Shown here in pieces: positions 7,778-17,561 of a stretch of DNA of 41,145 nt (position 1 is the first letter of the stretch; each line of letters begins with the position of its first letter). This DNA is from Saprospiraceae bacterium. Lineage in GTDB: Bacteria; Bacteroidota; Bacteroidia; Chitinophagales; Saprospiraceae. The position numbers were made by a program, and so were the translations under genes. The notes below the pieces were generated by a model. It searched no databases and was not told the origin of the DNA. It was given only the letters and a program-made list of their open reading frames with translations. The DNA is taken from positions 1-41,145 of the forward strand of contig JAGPCT010000032.1 in NCBI GenBank assembly GCA_018057925.1, read 5' to 3'.

Positions 7778-8842
7778 ATGAGACCCGAGATTATCAATAT
7801 CGATGGAAGTCCACTTTATTTGGACAAGGATTTCAATTATTTTAAAAATTTTATCTCATCCCGTATATACAGTTCTTATGTTGTCTTGGGAGATGAGAAT
7901 TCTATCCGATATTGTTATCCGGTTATCCAGGGTTTTTTGCCGGACAATACGCTTGTTGTAGAGGTTGCAGCCGGAGAAGCCAATAAAACGATAGAAACAT
8001 GTCATACGATATGGCAAAAGTTGTTGGCAGAGAGGGTTGATCGTAGGGCATTGGCGCTTCTGTTGGGTGGTGGCGTCATCGGAGATATGGGAGGATTGGC
8101 GGTTTCGACTTACAAGAGGGGTATGGATTTTGTGCATATTCCTACTACTTTGATGTCCATGACAGACAGTTCAATTGGAGGAAAGACAGGAATAGATTTT
8201 GAGGGGGTGAAAAATGCGATTGGATTATTTAGTAAGCCAAAAGCAATATTTACACATCTTGGATTTTTGGACACCTTGCCTGATCGGGAGGTGTGGAGCG
8301 GTTTTTCTGAAATAGTAAAACATGCTTTGATTGCAGATCAAGTATTGTTTAGGTCGATAAGCAAGACATTAAGCCAATCCAGACCCGATATTAATTATGA
8401 AATACTTCGTCAAAGTATCCTTGTAAAGAAGACATTGGTTGAAAGAGATCCCTTTGAAAGTAGTGTCCGCAAAGCACTAAATTTTGGACATACTATAGGT
8501 CATGCTATTGAGTCATGTATGATACATGCGACCAATCCGATTACCCATGGCGAGGCAGTGTTGTATGGGATGATAGCCGAAGCGTGGCTTTCCCATAGGA
8601 TGGGGTTGATTTTAGCGGATAATTTTGAAGAAATTCTTTCCGTTCTGCTTAGAATGTGTGACTTGTCGAAGATAAAGGATATCGACCGGCCAACTTTTTT
8701 TAATTTTATTTTAAATGATAAGAAAAATGAATCCGGTAAAATTTTATTTTCCTTACTCAACGGTATAGGCAGCTTTTCTATCAATAAATCTGTTGATAAA
8801 GATGCCATAGACCAAAGTATAGATTACCTGTTGGCGCTCTAA
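7778..8842 (+). CDS. aroB: 3-dehydroquinate synthase
   Basis: AroB converts DAHP to 3-dehydroquinate, step two of the shikimate pathway, using NAD and a divalent metal. The 354-residue sequence has the NAD-binding GGGVIGDMGGLAVSTY, IPTTLMSMTDSSIGGKTG, the metal-ligand regions SEIVKHALI and NFGHTIGHAIES, and HGEAVLYGM. All are intact, so the enzyme should be active. It follows the ABM-fold gene after 7 bp. No other shikimate gene is in the window. The gene ends shortly before the convergent GH92 gene. Confidence 0.95.
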   Translation: MRPEIINIDGSPLYLDKDFNYFKNFISSRIYSSYVVLGDENSIRYCYPVIQGFLPDNTLVVEVAAGEANKTIETCHTIWQKLLAERVDRRALALLLGGGVIGDMGGLAVSTYKRGMDFVHIPTTLMSMTDSSIGGKTGIDFEGVKNAIGLFSKPKAIFTHLGFLDTLPDREVWSGFSEIVKHALIADQVLFRSISKTLSQSRPDINYEILRQSILVKKTLVERDPFESSVRKALNFGHTIGHAIESCMIHATNPITHGEAVLYGMIAEAWLSHRMGLILADNFEEILSVLLRMCDLSKIKDIDRPTFFNFILNDKKNESGKILFSLLNGIGSFSINKSVDKDAIDQSIDYLLAL

Positions 8843-8881
8843 TCCCGATGGTGATATCCGACTTTTATATTTTCTGTTCTT

Positions 8882-11179
8882 TTATTTTTTACGTTTCACT
8901 TCTGGCCAAGGCGTCATTGAGAATGGAAGTTGATGCTCTTTAAACACCTTGAGTGTATTGGGCTTTTCCGACATTTGAAAATCGAATTTACCGCCCTTCA
9001 TCAATTCAAAGTGATCGAAATATAGATTTTCATACGGACGTCCATTGAGGGTGATATTGTCGATATATACATTGCGATTATTGACTGCCGGGGCATTAAT
9101 CTGTACTTTTTTACCATTATTTAAAGACAAAGTAACTCTTTTGAACAAGGGTGACCCTATAACATACTGTGTTGTCCCGGGGCATACGGGGTAGAATCCC
9201 ATTGCAGAGAACACATACCATGCGCTGGTCTGGCCATTGTCTTCGTCACCACAATAGCCGTCCGGGCCGGGATGATAAAGCTTGTTCATCACTTCATGAA
9301 GTCGATACTGTGCTTTCCAGGGTTTGCCAATAAAATTATACAGGTATATCATGTGTTGGATGGGTTGGTTGCCATGAGCATACTGACCCATATTCATAAT
9401 CTGCATTTCTCGGATTTCATGTATCGGAAAGCCATAATAACTATCGTCAAAGATTGGCGGTAATGAAAAAACACTATCAAGCATCATTTCAAGGGTATCA
9501 CGGCCACCCATCAGTTGCGCCAGCCCATTCACGTCTTGAAATACACTCCATGTATAGTGCCAGCTATTTCCTTCCGTGAAAGCGTCGCCCCACTTATAAG
9601 GGTTAAAAGGGTGCTGGAAGGAGCCGTCTTTATTTCGTCCTCTCATGAGCTTGTACTCTTTATCAAAGACATTTTTATAGTTCTGAGCCCTAAACGTGTA
9701 AAGAGAGATTTCTTCCTGCGGTTTTTTCAAAGCCTTCGCCAGTTGTGCTATAGTAAAGTCATCATAAGCGTATTCTAATGTACGAGCTGCATTTTCATTG
9801 ACGCCGCCGTCATAAGGGACATAACCCAGTGTGTTATAATCATCTGCGCCGGCACGACCTACCGACTCAATAGGGCCGGCATTGTTGCTATTTTTTAAAA
9901 TTGCTTCGTACAACTTCTCGACATCGAATCCCCTGATTCCTTTGATATAGGCATCGGAAATGATGGATGCGGAGTTGCTGCCAATCATACAGTTACGGTG
10001 TCCGGGGCTTTGCCATTCAGGAAGCCATCCACTTTCCTTATATACATTGACCATGGCTTGCATGATCTCACTGTTGAGCTCAGGATACATTAGGTTGAAA
10101 AATGGGAATACTGCCCGGAAGGTATCCCAAAAGCCATTATCCGTGTACATCACTCCGGGCAACACTTGACCATTGTATGGGCTGTAATGGACAACTTGAT
10201 TGTTGATATCATATTCATAAAACTTACGAGGGAAAAGCATTGTCCTATATAAGCACGAATAAAATGTCTTTGTTTCATCATCCGAACCGCCCTCTACTAA
10301 GATGCGGCTTAATTCCTTATTCCAAGTCTCTCTACCTAGGGTTTTGATGGTATTAAAGTCTTTATCTCCTAATTCTCTGCTTAGGTTGAGTGCTGCTTGT
10401 TCATGACTGATGAAAGAGGATGCTACACGGGCGGTTACGGCCTCGCCGCGCCGTGTTTTGAAGCCGATGACGGCACCGACATGGCCCGCATTCAGTTCGT
10501 TTTTATCTTTTATTAATGTGCTGTCACTAAAGACAAAAGAGGCGTCAAATGGCTTGTCAAATTGAATGATAAAATAATTTTTGAAATTATCCGGTACGCC
10601 ACCGCTGTTTCGGGTAGAATAGCCGATTATCGTACGATCTTTAGGATTTATTTTGATATAAGAACCGCGGTCAAATGCGTCAATGACGACATAGGACTGG
10701 TCGCTCTGTGGAAAGGTAAAGCGAAAGATACAAGCCCTTTCAGTAGGCGATAATTCTGTCGTGACGTCGTGATCTGCCAGATAGACGCTGTAATAATAGG
10801 GGGTGGCAACTTCAGCTTTATGAGAAAACCAGGACATCCTATCTTTTTCAGTAAACTTAGGACTTCCAGTGACAGGCATGATAGAAAATTGGCCGTAATC
10901 GTTGATCCATGGGGATGGTTGGTGTGTTTGCTTGAAGCCACGAATTTTTTCTGCATTGTAATAATATTGCCAACCGTCACCCATCTTCGCTGTCTGTGCA
11001 GTCCAGCTATTCATCCCCCATGGCATAGATATGCTTGGATAGGTATTGCCGGAAGATAGAGAAAAGGTGGACAACGTCCCCATGAGTGGATTGACAAAGT
11101 CAACCGGCTCTTTGTATGGTTGAGAAAAAGCGGACAATGAAAAAAGAATCAAAAAGGAGGTCGTAATTATTTTAAGCAT
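8882..11179 (-). CDS. GH92 family alpha-mannosidase
   Basis: GH92 enzymes are calcium-dependent exo-alpha-mannosidases that trim host or fungal mannans and N-glycans; the exact linkage cannot be predicted. The 765-residue protein starts with a cleavable signal peptide (LKIITTSFLILFSLSAFSQ). The N-terminal beta-sandwich begins VNPLMGTLS...GNTYPSISMPWGMN. The (alpha/alpha)6 catalytic part contains TDNGFWDTFRAVFP, GRAGADDYNTLGY and the highly typical DEDNGQTSAWYVFSAMG. It stands alone, without SusC/SusD partners, so it may work in the periplasm on imported glycans. A near-consensus -7 box (TACATTCG, 11238-11231) lies upstream. Confidence 0.93.
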   Translation of the reverse strand: MLKIITTSFLILFSLSAFSQPYKEPVDFVNPLMGTLSTFSLSSGNTYPSISMPWGMNSWTAQTAKMGDGWQYYYNAEKIRGFKQTHQPSPWINDYGQFSIMPVTGSPKFTEKDRMSWFSHKAEVATPYYYSVYLADHDVTTELSPTERACIFRFTFPQSDQSYVVIDAFDRGSYIKINPKDRTIIGYSTRNSGGVPDNFKNYFIIQFDKPFDASFVFSDSTLIKDKNELNAGHVGAVIGFKTRRGEAVTARVASSFISHEQAALNLSRELGDKDFNTIKTLGRETWNKELSRILVEGGSDDETKTFYSCLYRTMLFPRKFYEYDINNQVVHYSPYNGQVLPGVMYTDNGFWDTFRAVFPFFNLMYPELNSEIMQAMVNVYKESGWLPEWQSPGHRNCMIGSNSASIISDAYIKGIRGFDVEKLYEAILKNSNNAGPIESVGRAGADDYNTLGYVPYDGGVNENAARTLEYAYDDFTIAQLAKALKKPQEEISLYTFRAQNYKNVFDKEYKLMRGRNKDGSFQHPFNPYKWGDAFTEGNSWHYTWSVFQDVNGLAQLMGGRDTLEMMLDSVFSLPPIFDDSYYGFPIHEIREMQIMNMGQYAHGNQPIQHMIYLYNFIGKPWKAQYRLHEVMNKLYHPGPDGYCGDEDNGQTSAWYVFSAMGFYPVCPGTTQYVIGSPLFKRVTLSLNNGKKVQINAPAVNNRNVYIDNITLNGRPYENLYFDHFELMKGGKFDFQMSEKPNTLKVFKEHQLPFSMTPWPEVKRKK

Positions 11180-11362
11180 AAAAATTCATTTGTCATAATA
11201 GCAACAAACATCTCTGTTTCGTCTGTAAGGCGAATGTAATTATAATTTAGGAAATGGCGAATAGATATGAAACTTCATAAGTCCAAATGCAGCATTAATA
11301 AAAGTTGAATCGTACATCATATTGCCTTCATAATCAACTATGTTCGGTTCAGGAAAGCGTCT

Positions 11363-11396
11363 TTTGCCAAATTCAGGATAAATACAAGTATATTTG
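11363..11396 (+). promoter_or_regulatory. Promoter immediately upstream of the 11401 gene
   Basis: TTTG (11363-11366), 22 bp, then TATATTTG (11389-11396), a perfect -7 box. The predicted transcription start falls at or within a few bases of the ATG at 11401, implying a leaderless or nearly leaderless mRNA. Confidence 0.5.
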
Positions 11397-11400
11397 CACG

Positions 11401-12087
11401 ATGTATCTTTTAATACAATTTGCAGGTTGGAATATATCTGAGCCTATGACATTACTTACCAATACGCTGATATGTGCAACGGGCATATATCACAGCAATA
11501 AGGTGTATAATGGTCATCGTGGACATGTTGACTATATTTATAACTTCTGTTTTTTCTTGTTTTTTACAGCAGTATCCGCGATATGGGGTGGAATATTCAG
11601 TCATGGGTTTAAAGAATATTTTTCAATAGCATATTCAATTCCCGGATGGATATTGGCTTTGCTCGGATCTTTTTTTGCGGTGAGGGGCGCATTACAACAT
11701 GCATATCACCAGGGTTTACGAGGCTTTGATAACAGCAATACGTTGAAAGTTTACCATGGCATCAACATCTTATTTCTTGCAATTGCCATTGTTTCTATCA
11801 ATATTTATCCAAGCTTCACGGTAGTGGCGATATATACAGCTGTAACTCTATCCTTAATATGTGGATATATAGAATTGTCGATATACAAAAGTACAGGTGA
11901 CATAGGCAGCAAATGGTATCTTTTGGGCATTGGCTCGGGCATGCTTACACTCCTGCTCTTTGTTTTTAAGATACATGTAGAGCCTTATCTGAATACCAAT
12001 GACCTATCACATATATGGATGATCGTCAGTTTGATTATATTTAGTAGAAGTTTTATTCTGATGGAGGCAAAAGCAGTTGAATCATGA
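11401..12087 (+). CDS. Multi-pass membrane protein of unknown function (DUF6962-like)
   Basis: The 228-residue protein has about seven hydrophobic segments (roughly residues 15-30, 47-65, 76-95, 118-138, 142-160, 175-195 and 202-220). The N-terminal NISEPMTLLTNTLICATG resembles a motif of Bacteroidota membrane proteins that I believe are listed as DUF6962; this is not certain. Start ATG 11401 keeps that motif; an alternative ATG at 11446 removes 15 residues. A long in-frame extension to 11305 is rejected because the promoter lies inside it. The stop overlaps the next start (ATGA), so the two are coupled. No enzymatic motif was recognised. Confidence 0.65.
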   Translation: MYLLIQFAGWNISEPMTLLTNTLICATGIYHSNKVYNGHRGHVDYIYNFCFFLFFTAVSAIWGGIFSHGFKEYFSIAYSIPGWILALLGSFFAVRGALQHAYHQGLRGFDNSNTLKVYHGINILFLAIAIVSINIYPSFTVVAIYTAVTLSLICGYIELSIYKSTGDIGSKWYLLGIGSGMLTLLLFVFKIHVEPYLNTNDLSHIWMIVSLIIFSRSFILMEAKAVES

Positions 12088-13037
12088 TTCATGTCACGGA
12101 AGAGTATGTTGAAACTCAGAAGGCTAAAAATCTAGGAAAGCCTCGTCTTAGTGATTTGTATGGCATGTCCGGCATATTCAGGCAAGTATTCAGAATCCCT
12201 AATTATATTCCTATATCCTATATTTGTTTACTGGAGCATGGTGTTAATTTTCAGTTTGAATATTTCTATAATAGATTGTTAGAAAGTGAAAATGAATTGG
12301 TGTTTTTAGACAATGGCCATCGAGTTAAGAATTATGAACTTCAGACAGGAAAAAAGGCTTTTGCACTCGGCCCACTGTTTCCTCAATATCGTCGATTAAA
12401 AGGAATAGAGCCGGACAAAGAACGTGTCGGCACACTGGCATTTCCAGCTCATTCATCGAGTGAGTTTAATTTTAGTTCCGGATATCGCAAGTATGCGGAA
12501 GCCTTACAACAGTTGCCCAAAGAGTATCATCCCATCACGGTATGCTTATACTATTATGATGTATTACAAGGGCATCATGCTATTTTCGAACAAGCTGGAT
12601 TTGAAGTGGTGACTAATGGATATATCGGAGACTTTGACTTTGTGGAAATATTCTATGATACCATACGTCGTTTTCGATATACCACAAGCAATCATACCGG
12701 CTCTTATGCTTATTACTCACTAGAAATGGGAATTCCATTCTTTTTGTATGGGGAAGGAATAGATGAAGAATTTAGGAAAATAAGTGTATTGAACGGAATC
12801 AATATGGATGATTTCTTGGAAAATGAATTTTTTAAATTATTTACAGAATCGCTTTCTGTAGATATACGGCATCATGTCGAAATTACGGCGCAACAAAAGA
12901 AATTGATAGCTTATATCGAAGACAATAAGCATGTCTTGACACAGGAAGAAGTCAGGAAATTGGTTCTTCACAACTGGATTCAACTTTTATTTAAAAAGGC
13001 GTATTCATCCGTAATCAATCGCTTCAATAAAAGATAA
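12084..13037 (+). CDS. Putative surface-polysaccharide glycosyltransferase-like protein
   Basis: I do not recognise this 317-residue protein with confidence. It has no signal peptide or membrane segment. Around residues 199-215, TTSNHTGSYAYYSLEMG followed by IPFFLYGEG resembles the donor-side loop (TNxxGSxxYYAxxxGKP) of GT-B-fold proteins from O-antigen and capsule loci. The region before it (VTNGYIGDFDFVEIFYDTI) fits the preceding strand. It is translationally coupled to the membrane protein upstream. A role in polysaccharide or glycolipid assembly is an inference; a profile or structure search would decide. Confidence 0.5.
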   Translation: MIHVTEEYVETQKAKNLGKPRLSDLYGMSGIFRQVFRIPNYIPISYICLLEHGVNFQFEYFYNRLLESENELVFLDNGHRVKNYELQTGKKAFALGPLFPQYRRLKGIEPDKERVGTLAFPAHSSSEFNFSSGYRKYAEALQQLPKEYHPITVCLYYYDVLQGHHAIFEQAGFEVVTNGYIGDFDFVEIFYDTIRRFRYTTSNHTGSYAYYSLEMGIPFFLYGEGIDEEFRKISVLNGINMDDFLENEFFKLFTESLSVDIRHHVEITAQQKKLIAYIEDNKHVLTQEEVRKLVLHNWIQLLFKKAYSSVINRFNKR

Positions 13038-13084
13038 TCAGCATATTATTATTGAAAATCATGTCAACAAAGTGTGGCTTATCC

Positions 13085-13092
13085 TACATTTG
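13085..13092 (+). promoter_or_regulatory. -7 promoter box (TACATTTG)
   Basis: TACATTTG is a perfect TAnnTTTG 43 bp before the ATG at 13135, so this gene probably has its own transcript in addition to any read-through. No clear -33 TTG at the usual spacing. Confidence 0.5.
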
Positions 13093-13134
13093 CATTTAAA
13101 GACAAAATATTTCTTCAATCTATCGCAATGATGT

Positions 13135-14547
13135 ATGATATCGGAATCAAATAATGTGACATCAAGAGCTGGAAAGATAGCAGTTGTCGTAATGACAGCA
13201 CTGTTGATTCTTGCTGTTGTCTTTATGCAAGCAAGAATGTTGTTTTTAGATGCGCCATTTATTTTATTCAATATCCTCAACAATGGACACCCAATGATTA
13301 TGGAGCATCGTTATGGCTCTATTATAACACAAATATGGCCATGGCTTGGGTCAGAGATGGGCTTACCTTTGGATGTTTTACTATCTATTTATAATCTTTC
13401 ATTCAATATCTTTTATTTGTTAGTGGCGCTCTTAATGGTGTTTAAATGGAAGGAATATGGTATTGCAGTGTTGATCGCCCTTTATTACACCCTTATGGCT
13501 GGATCGGCTTTTTTTTGGACCAACAACGAAATACATCAGGCAATGGGCTGGTTTTTTGTTTGGTTAGGAGTATATCGATATCAGTTGAAATCCAATCGCC
13601 CAATTATAAATCGTCTGATTACCTTTGAAATATTTTCACTATTAGCCGTCATCACACACCCCTTAATGATTCCAATCATCGTGTTTTCATGGATTTATAT
13701 GATTACAAGAGTCAATGAAAAAAAGGAAAATAAGGTGAATCAACTTCTATTTTCTGGAATACTTTCGAGTGCGATTGTTGTTAGGATCTTACTAAGCACA
13801 GTGGCAGGTTGGTATGATCAAGAAAAGTTGACCTCACTTAAAAATGTCATCATTCTGAATCCATTAGAAGTATTTCAAAAGCCCATAATACATGAATTAA
13901 TTCAGCAATACATGGGGCCATTTTGGCTTACTGCTGTATTGTTTATAATATCCTTACTGTTATTGCTGTACTTTAAAAAATATCTGATAGCAGCGCTATA
14001 TCTTCTTTTCATTGGCGGGTATCATTATTTGTTTTTGGCTACTTTTGACCGGTGGATAGATTTTTATTCGAGGAGCGAGCTTATGCCTTTGTCCATCTTA
14101 ATTGGACTTCCGATTGTAACACTTCTGCCAAAAGTCCTTAAAAATACCCTGTTTTCCTGTTTTTTAATTCTTATTTTTGCCATTAATATTGCAGGAATAA
14201 TCGTTGCGGCAAAGCCATTTATAAAAAGAAAGGATGCGACTTTTGCTTTGTTGGACAAAATGGAAAAAGAAGGTATAACAAAAGCCAAAATCATTACGAC
14301 ACCCGAATTGGATAGCAATTATATTATGACATGGGGATTGCCCGTCGAGACATTGATGGCGTCAGCATTTAGAAAAGATAATGTTCAAAGGACAATTAAA
14401 ATTTTCCCCACTAAAGATATAACCACGGAAGCGGATACTTCAAAAAACATTTTCATGGATTTCTTCAAAATCATTCCGGTATCAAGAATCAATAGTTCAT
14501 ACTTCAAAATAGATACCACATCGCAATATCAATGGCTTGACAGGTAA
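13135..14547 (+). CDS. Large polytopic membrane protein, possibly GT-C-like
   Basis: This 470-residue protein has about ten membrane segments (first at residues 14-35, then spread from about 75 to 365) and a soluble C-terminal tail of about 95 residues that ends QYQWLDR. The segment after the first helix (FLDAPFILFNILNNGHP ... EHRYGS) contains acidic residues where GT-C glycosyltransferases have a catalytic loop, but I cannot show family membership. Small ATGs at 13128 and 13131 are out of frame. Its position beside the possible polysaccharide enzyme supports, but does not prove, a glycan role. It converges with ggt. Confidence 0.55.
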   Translation: MISESNNVTSRAGKIAVVVMTALLILAVVFMQARMLFLDAPFILFNILNNGHPMIMEHRYGSIITQIWPWLGSEMGLPLDVLLSIYNLSFNIFYLLVALLMVFKWKEYGIAVLIALYYTLMAGSAFFWTNNEIHQAMGWFFVWLGVYRYQLKSNRPIINRLITFEIFSLLAVITHPLMIPIIVFSWIYMITRVNEKKENKVNQLLFSGILSSAIVVRILLSTVAGWYDQEKLTSLKNVIILNPLEVFQKPIIHELIQQYMGPFWLTAVLFIISLLLLLYFKKYLIAALYLLFIGGYHYLFLATFDRWIDFYSRSELMPLSILIGLPIVTLLPKVLKNTLFSCFLILIFAINIAGIIVAAKPFIKRKDATFALLDKMEKEGITKAKIITTPELDSNYIMTWGLPVETLMASAFRKDNVQRTIKIFPTKDITTEADTSKNIFMDFFKIIPVSRINSSYFKIDTTSQYQWLDR

Positions 14548-14572
14548 TTATGGATAAACCCATTTTTTGGGG

Positions 14573-16267
14573 TTAAAATCCATCTATTGTTCCATCGCCT
14601 TTTGCGGGGTCTGTGCCACCTTCCAGGCTACCAACTTCCAAAACCTTGATGCAGTCTAACTTTCCAAGTGCATTGACTTCCTTGACGACGTGGCCCATTT
14701 TTTCTAATTGAAGAATGACAGATTGGTCAAACTTATTTTTTTCAAGATAAACTTCGTCGGGAAGCCATTGACTGTGCATCTTGGGAGCGAGCACTGCCTC
14801 TTCCATGCTCATATTAAAGTCTATTAAATTGGCGATAGTCTGTAGGTTGGCGGTGATAATAGTGGACCCGCCCGGAGTACCTACTACAGCATACAGCGTA
14901 CCATCCTTACTCACAATAGTAGGAGACATGCTGCTCAGCATTCTTTTTCCCGGTTGGATGCTATTGGCTTCTCCACCAACGAGCCCAAATTGGTTGGGAC
15001 TTCCGGGCTTGACGCTAAAGTCATCCATTTCATTATTGAGTAGAAAGCCTCCTCCTGCAACGACCATTTTGGAGCCGTAATTACCATTGAGTGTAGTCGT
15101 TATGGCAACAGCATTTTGCCATTGATCCACGATAGAAAAATGGGTTGTTTCAAAACTTTCAATGCGTTCTACGGCACCTGCCTTTATGTCGGTACTTGGC
15201 GTTGCCTTGTTGGGATTAATATTGTCGTATTTTTCATTTATGTATTTATCTGATAACAAAGTATTTATGTGATTGACTACGTAGTCCGGGTCGCCAAAAT
15301 ATTCTGAACGGTCGGCATAAGCTCTACGAGTAATTTCTACCAGACCGTGAATATAAGGTGCTGTATTATGTCCTTTTTCTGAGAGATTCATTCTTTCCAT
15401 AACTTTCAGCATCTGTGCTATTAACACACCGCCACTTGATGGAGGCGGCATTAGGCAAAGCCGGTATCCTTTATAATCAGACACGATGGGTGAACGCCAT
15501 CTGCTGTGATAATCGTCTAAGTCCTGTTGGGTTATTAGACCATGATTCGCTGTAGATGTTTGGATGATTTGATTAGCCACCTTTCCCCGATAGAAGCCAT
15601 CTCGACCATAATCCCTTATGCGTTCTAATGTAGTTGCGAGGTTACTCTGAATAAAGACATCTCCGGCCTTCCATTTCTTTTTGGAATAGTCGGTGTTAAA
15701 TCCTGACACGGAATCAATGATAGTGGCATATTCATTCATGTGCTTAGCTTCATTGGCGGTAAGAGTTACGCCATGTCGTGCCAAATCTATGGCTGGTTGA
15801 ATGAGTTGATACCACGGTAAACTTCCTTTTTCGCGGTGTAAAGTCCACATCCCATCGACAGATCCGGGAACGCCAACCGAAAATATTCCGGTAAGGCTTT
15901 TGTTGGGGATGATATTGCCATTATCATCTAAATACATGTCTTTATGGGCAGCGAGCGGCGCTTTTTCTCTAAAATCAAGTGCCATAACCTTTCCGTCACC
16001 GTCTCTTCCTACCATCAATCCACCGCCACCAATATTACCGGCTCTCGGATATACCACTGCAAGTACAAACTGTGTTGTGATAGCGGCATCATAAGCATTA
16101 CCGCCTGAAGAGAGAATGTCTTTGCCGGCTTTAGCAGCGGCCGGATGGCTGCATACTACCATGGAATGCATTTTTTTGGCATGATTTTTGCTGGTTTTCA
16201 TAGGAGATATGCAGGAAAGTAAAGACAAAAACCCTGCAAGAGCCAATAATAATAGGAAAAAACGCAT
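14573..16267 (-). CDS. ggt: Gamma-glutamyltransferase (lipoprotein)
   Basis: GGT cleaves glutathione and other gamma-glutamyl compounds outside the cytoplasm, releasing glutamate or transferring it to amino acids or peptides. The 564-residue precursor starts with a lipoprotein signal peptide, lipobox LLSC with Cys19. The autocatalytic cleavage/nucleophile site is TTHFSIVD, nucleophile Thr374. Other family marks are GGNAYDAA, AGNIGGGGLMV, NEMDDFSVKPG and KRMLSSMSPTIV. All key motifs are present, so an active two-subunit enzyme is expected, tethered to a membrane by its lipid. It may supply cysteine from glutathione (inference). Confidence 0.94.
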   Translation of the reverse strand: MRFFLLLLALAGFLSLLSCISPMKTSKNHAKKMHSMVVCSHPAAAKAGKDILSSGGNAYDAAITTQFVLAVVYPRAGNIGGGGLMVGRDGDGKVMALDFREKAPLAAHKDMYLDDNGNIIPNKSLTGIFSVGVPGSVDGMWTLHREKGSLPWYQLIQPAIDLARHGVTLTANEAKHMNEYATIIDSVSGFNTDYSKKKWKAGDVFIQSNLATTLERIRDYGRDGFYRGKVANQIIQTSTANHGLITQQDLDDYHSRWRSPIVSDYKGYRLCLMPPPSSGGVLIAQMLKVMERMNLSEKGHNTAPYIHGLVEITRRAYADRSEYFGDPDYVVNHINTLLSDKYINEKYDNINPNKATPSTDIKAGAVERIESFETTHFSIVDQWQNAVAITTTLNGNYGSKMVVAGGGFLLNNEMDDFSVKPGSPNQFGLVGGEANSIQPGKRMLSSMSPTIVSKDGTLYAVVGTPGGSTIITANLQTIANLIDFNMSMEEAVLAPKMHSQWLPDEVYLEKNKFDQSVILQLEKMGHVVKEVNALGKLDCIKVLEVGSLEGGTDPAKGDGTIDGF

Positions 16268-16377
16268 GATAAACTTATTGAATTGTACTGTAAATGTGCA
16301 TCTTTTTTACATACAAAAGATTTCTAAACACTTAAAGTTTACATTTTTGCGTTAATTCTGTTACTTTTACTGCACCA

Positions 16378-17475
16378 ATGAAAAAAAAGAAGTTGAAAAA
16401 TATCTGTTTTATAATCATTTTATGCCTTGGCGGAGTGTACACCTTTGCTCAAGTCAAGTATAGCAATGAGTTTCTTTCCATTGGCGTCGGTGCCCGGTCT
16501 CTGGCTATGGGTAATGCTGTAAGCGCATCTACAGGCGATGTAACAGCAGGATTTTGGAATCCGGCGGGTCTGAGTAGGATAGAATCCGGACTTCAGGTTG
16601 CTGCTATGCATACCTCTTGGTTTTCAGGAGTTGGAAATTATGACTATGTTGGTCTGGCAAAGACGCTTAATAATAAACAGGCTATATCTTTAGGTTTGAT
16701 AAGATTTGGTGTAGATGGCATTCCAAATACACTGTCTTTGGTGGACGAAAACGGGGAGATAAATTATGATCGGATTAAGACATTTAGTGCCGTAGATTAT
16801 GGCATCTTTGGCTCTTATGCTCGAGCTTTAAACAATCCCAATTGGCGTGTAGGTGGAAGTATTAAGGTCGTCAGCCGCAAAATAGGAACCTTTGCGAATG
16901 CTATCGGCTTTGGCGTTGACCTTGGTATTCAACACATCGGTGAAAAATGGTTTTTTGGTGTGATGGGCAAAGATATAACAACTACTTTCAACACCTGGAA
17001 GGGCACGTTTAGCGAAGCAGATAAAGAGGTGCTCACAGCTACCGGCAATGACGTTGTCGTCAAAGGAACGGAGATTACCAACCCAACTATTATTCTTGCC
17101 GGAGGGATAAAAACGAAGGTAGGCAAACAAGGAGAACTGCTTTTTGAATTGAACTTGGATGCAACAACGGATGGCAAACGAAATGTATTGATAAGTGCCG
17201 ATCCAATATCCATCAATCCTCATATCGGTGCAGAATATCGCTACAAACACCTTATTTTCTTGCGTGGCGGCATCAACAATATTCAACAGGTTACAGAAGT
17301 GACCTCCGGTAAGAAGACATGGACACTACAGCCCAATGTAGGAATAGGAATCGGTTTAGGTTCAGTCAATATCGATTATGCCCTTACCAATATTGGCAAT
17401 GTATCCGATACGCGATTGTCCCATGTGTTTTCCCTCAAACTGAGTCTGACGCCAAAAGATAAATCCGAAGAATAG
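16378..17475 (+). CDS. PorV/PorQ family outer-membrane protein
   Basis: The 365-residue protein has a signal peptide ending near FAQ (residue 25) and then a FadL-like beta-barrel of the PorV/PorQ type: FLSIGVGARSLAMGNAV, FWNPAGLSRIE and repeated amphipathic strands such as KQAISLGLIRFGVDG. PorV shuttles T9SS cargo to the attachment complex; several paralogues exist per genome. This one may be a paralogue (PorV2-like) because no other T9SS component is adjacent. It converges on a gene for a T9SS cargo protein, a suggestive neighbour. The gene symbol is left open for that reason. Confidence 0.85.
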   Translation: MKKKKLKNICFIIILCLGGVYTFAQVKYSNEFLSIGVGARSLAMGNAVSASTGDVTAGFWNPAGLSRIESGLQVAAMHTSWFSGVGNYDYVGLAKTLNNKQAISLGLIRFGVDGIPNTLSLVDENGEINYDRIKTFSAVDYGIFGSYARALNNPNWRVGGSIKVVSRKIGTFANAIGFGVDLGIQHIGEKWFFGVMGKDITTTFNTWKGTFSEADKEVLTATGNDVVVKGTEITNPTIILAGGIKTKVGKQGELLFELNLDATTDGKRNVLISADPISINPHIGAEYRYKHLIFLRGGINNIQQVTEVTSGKKTWTLQPNVGIGIGLGSVNIDYALTNIGNVSDTRLSHVFSLKLSLTPKDKSEE

Positions 17476-17561
17476 GGAATCTTTACGATGACTCCATTTT
17501 ACATTGTGCTTTTATTGAACTTTCCCATTTGTTTTAGAAAATGTTGAGATACAAAAGGGTG

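Noticed and set aside
11305-11400. 32-codon upstream extension of the membrane protein gene at 11401
   Set aside because: A full promoter lies within it, and the extension is not hydrophobic or family-like.
14555-14575. Hairpin AACCC/GGGTT between the convergent 13135 gene and ggt
   Set aside because: The stem is only 5 bp and overlaps the ggt stop codon; too weak to call a terminator.
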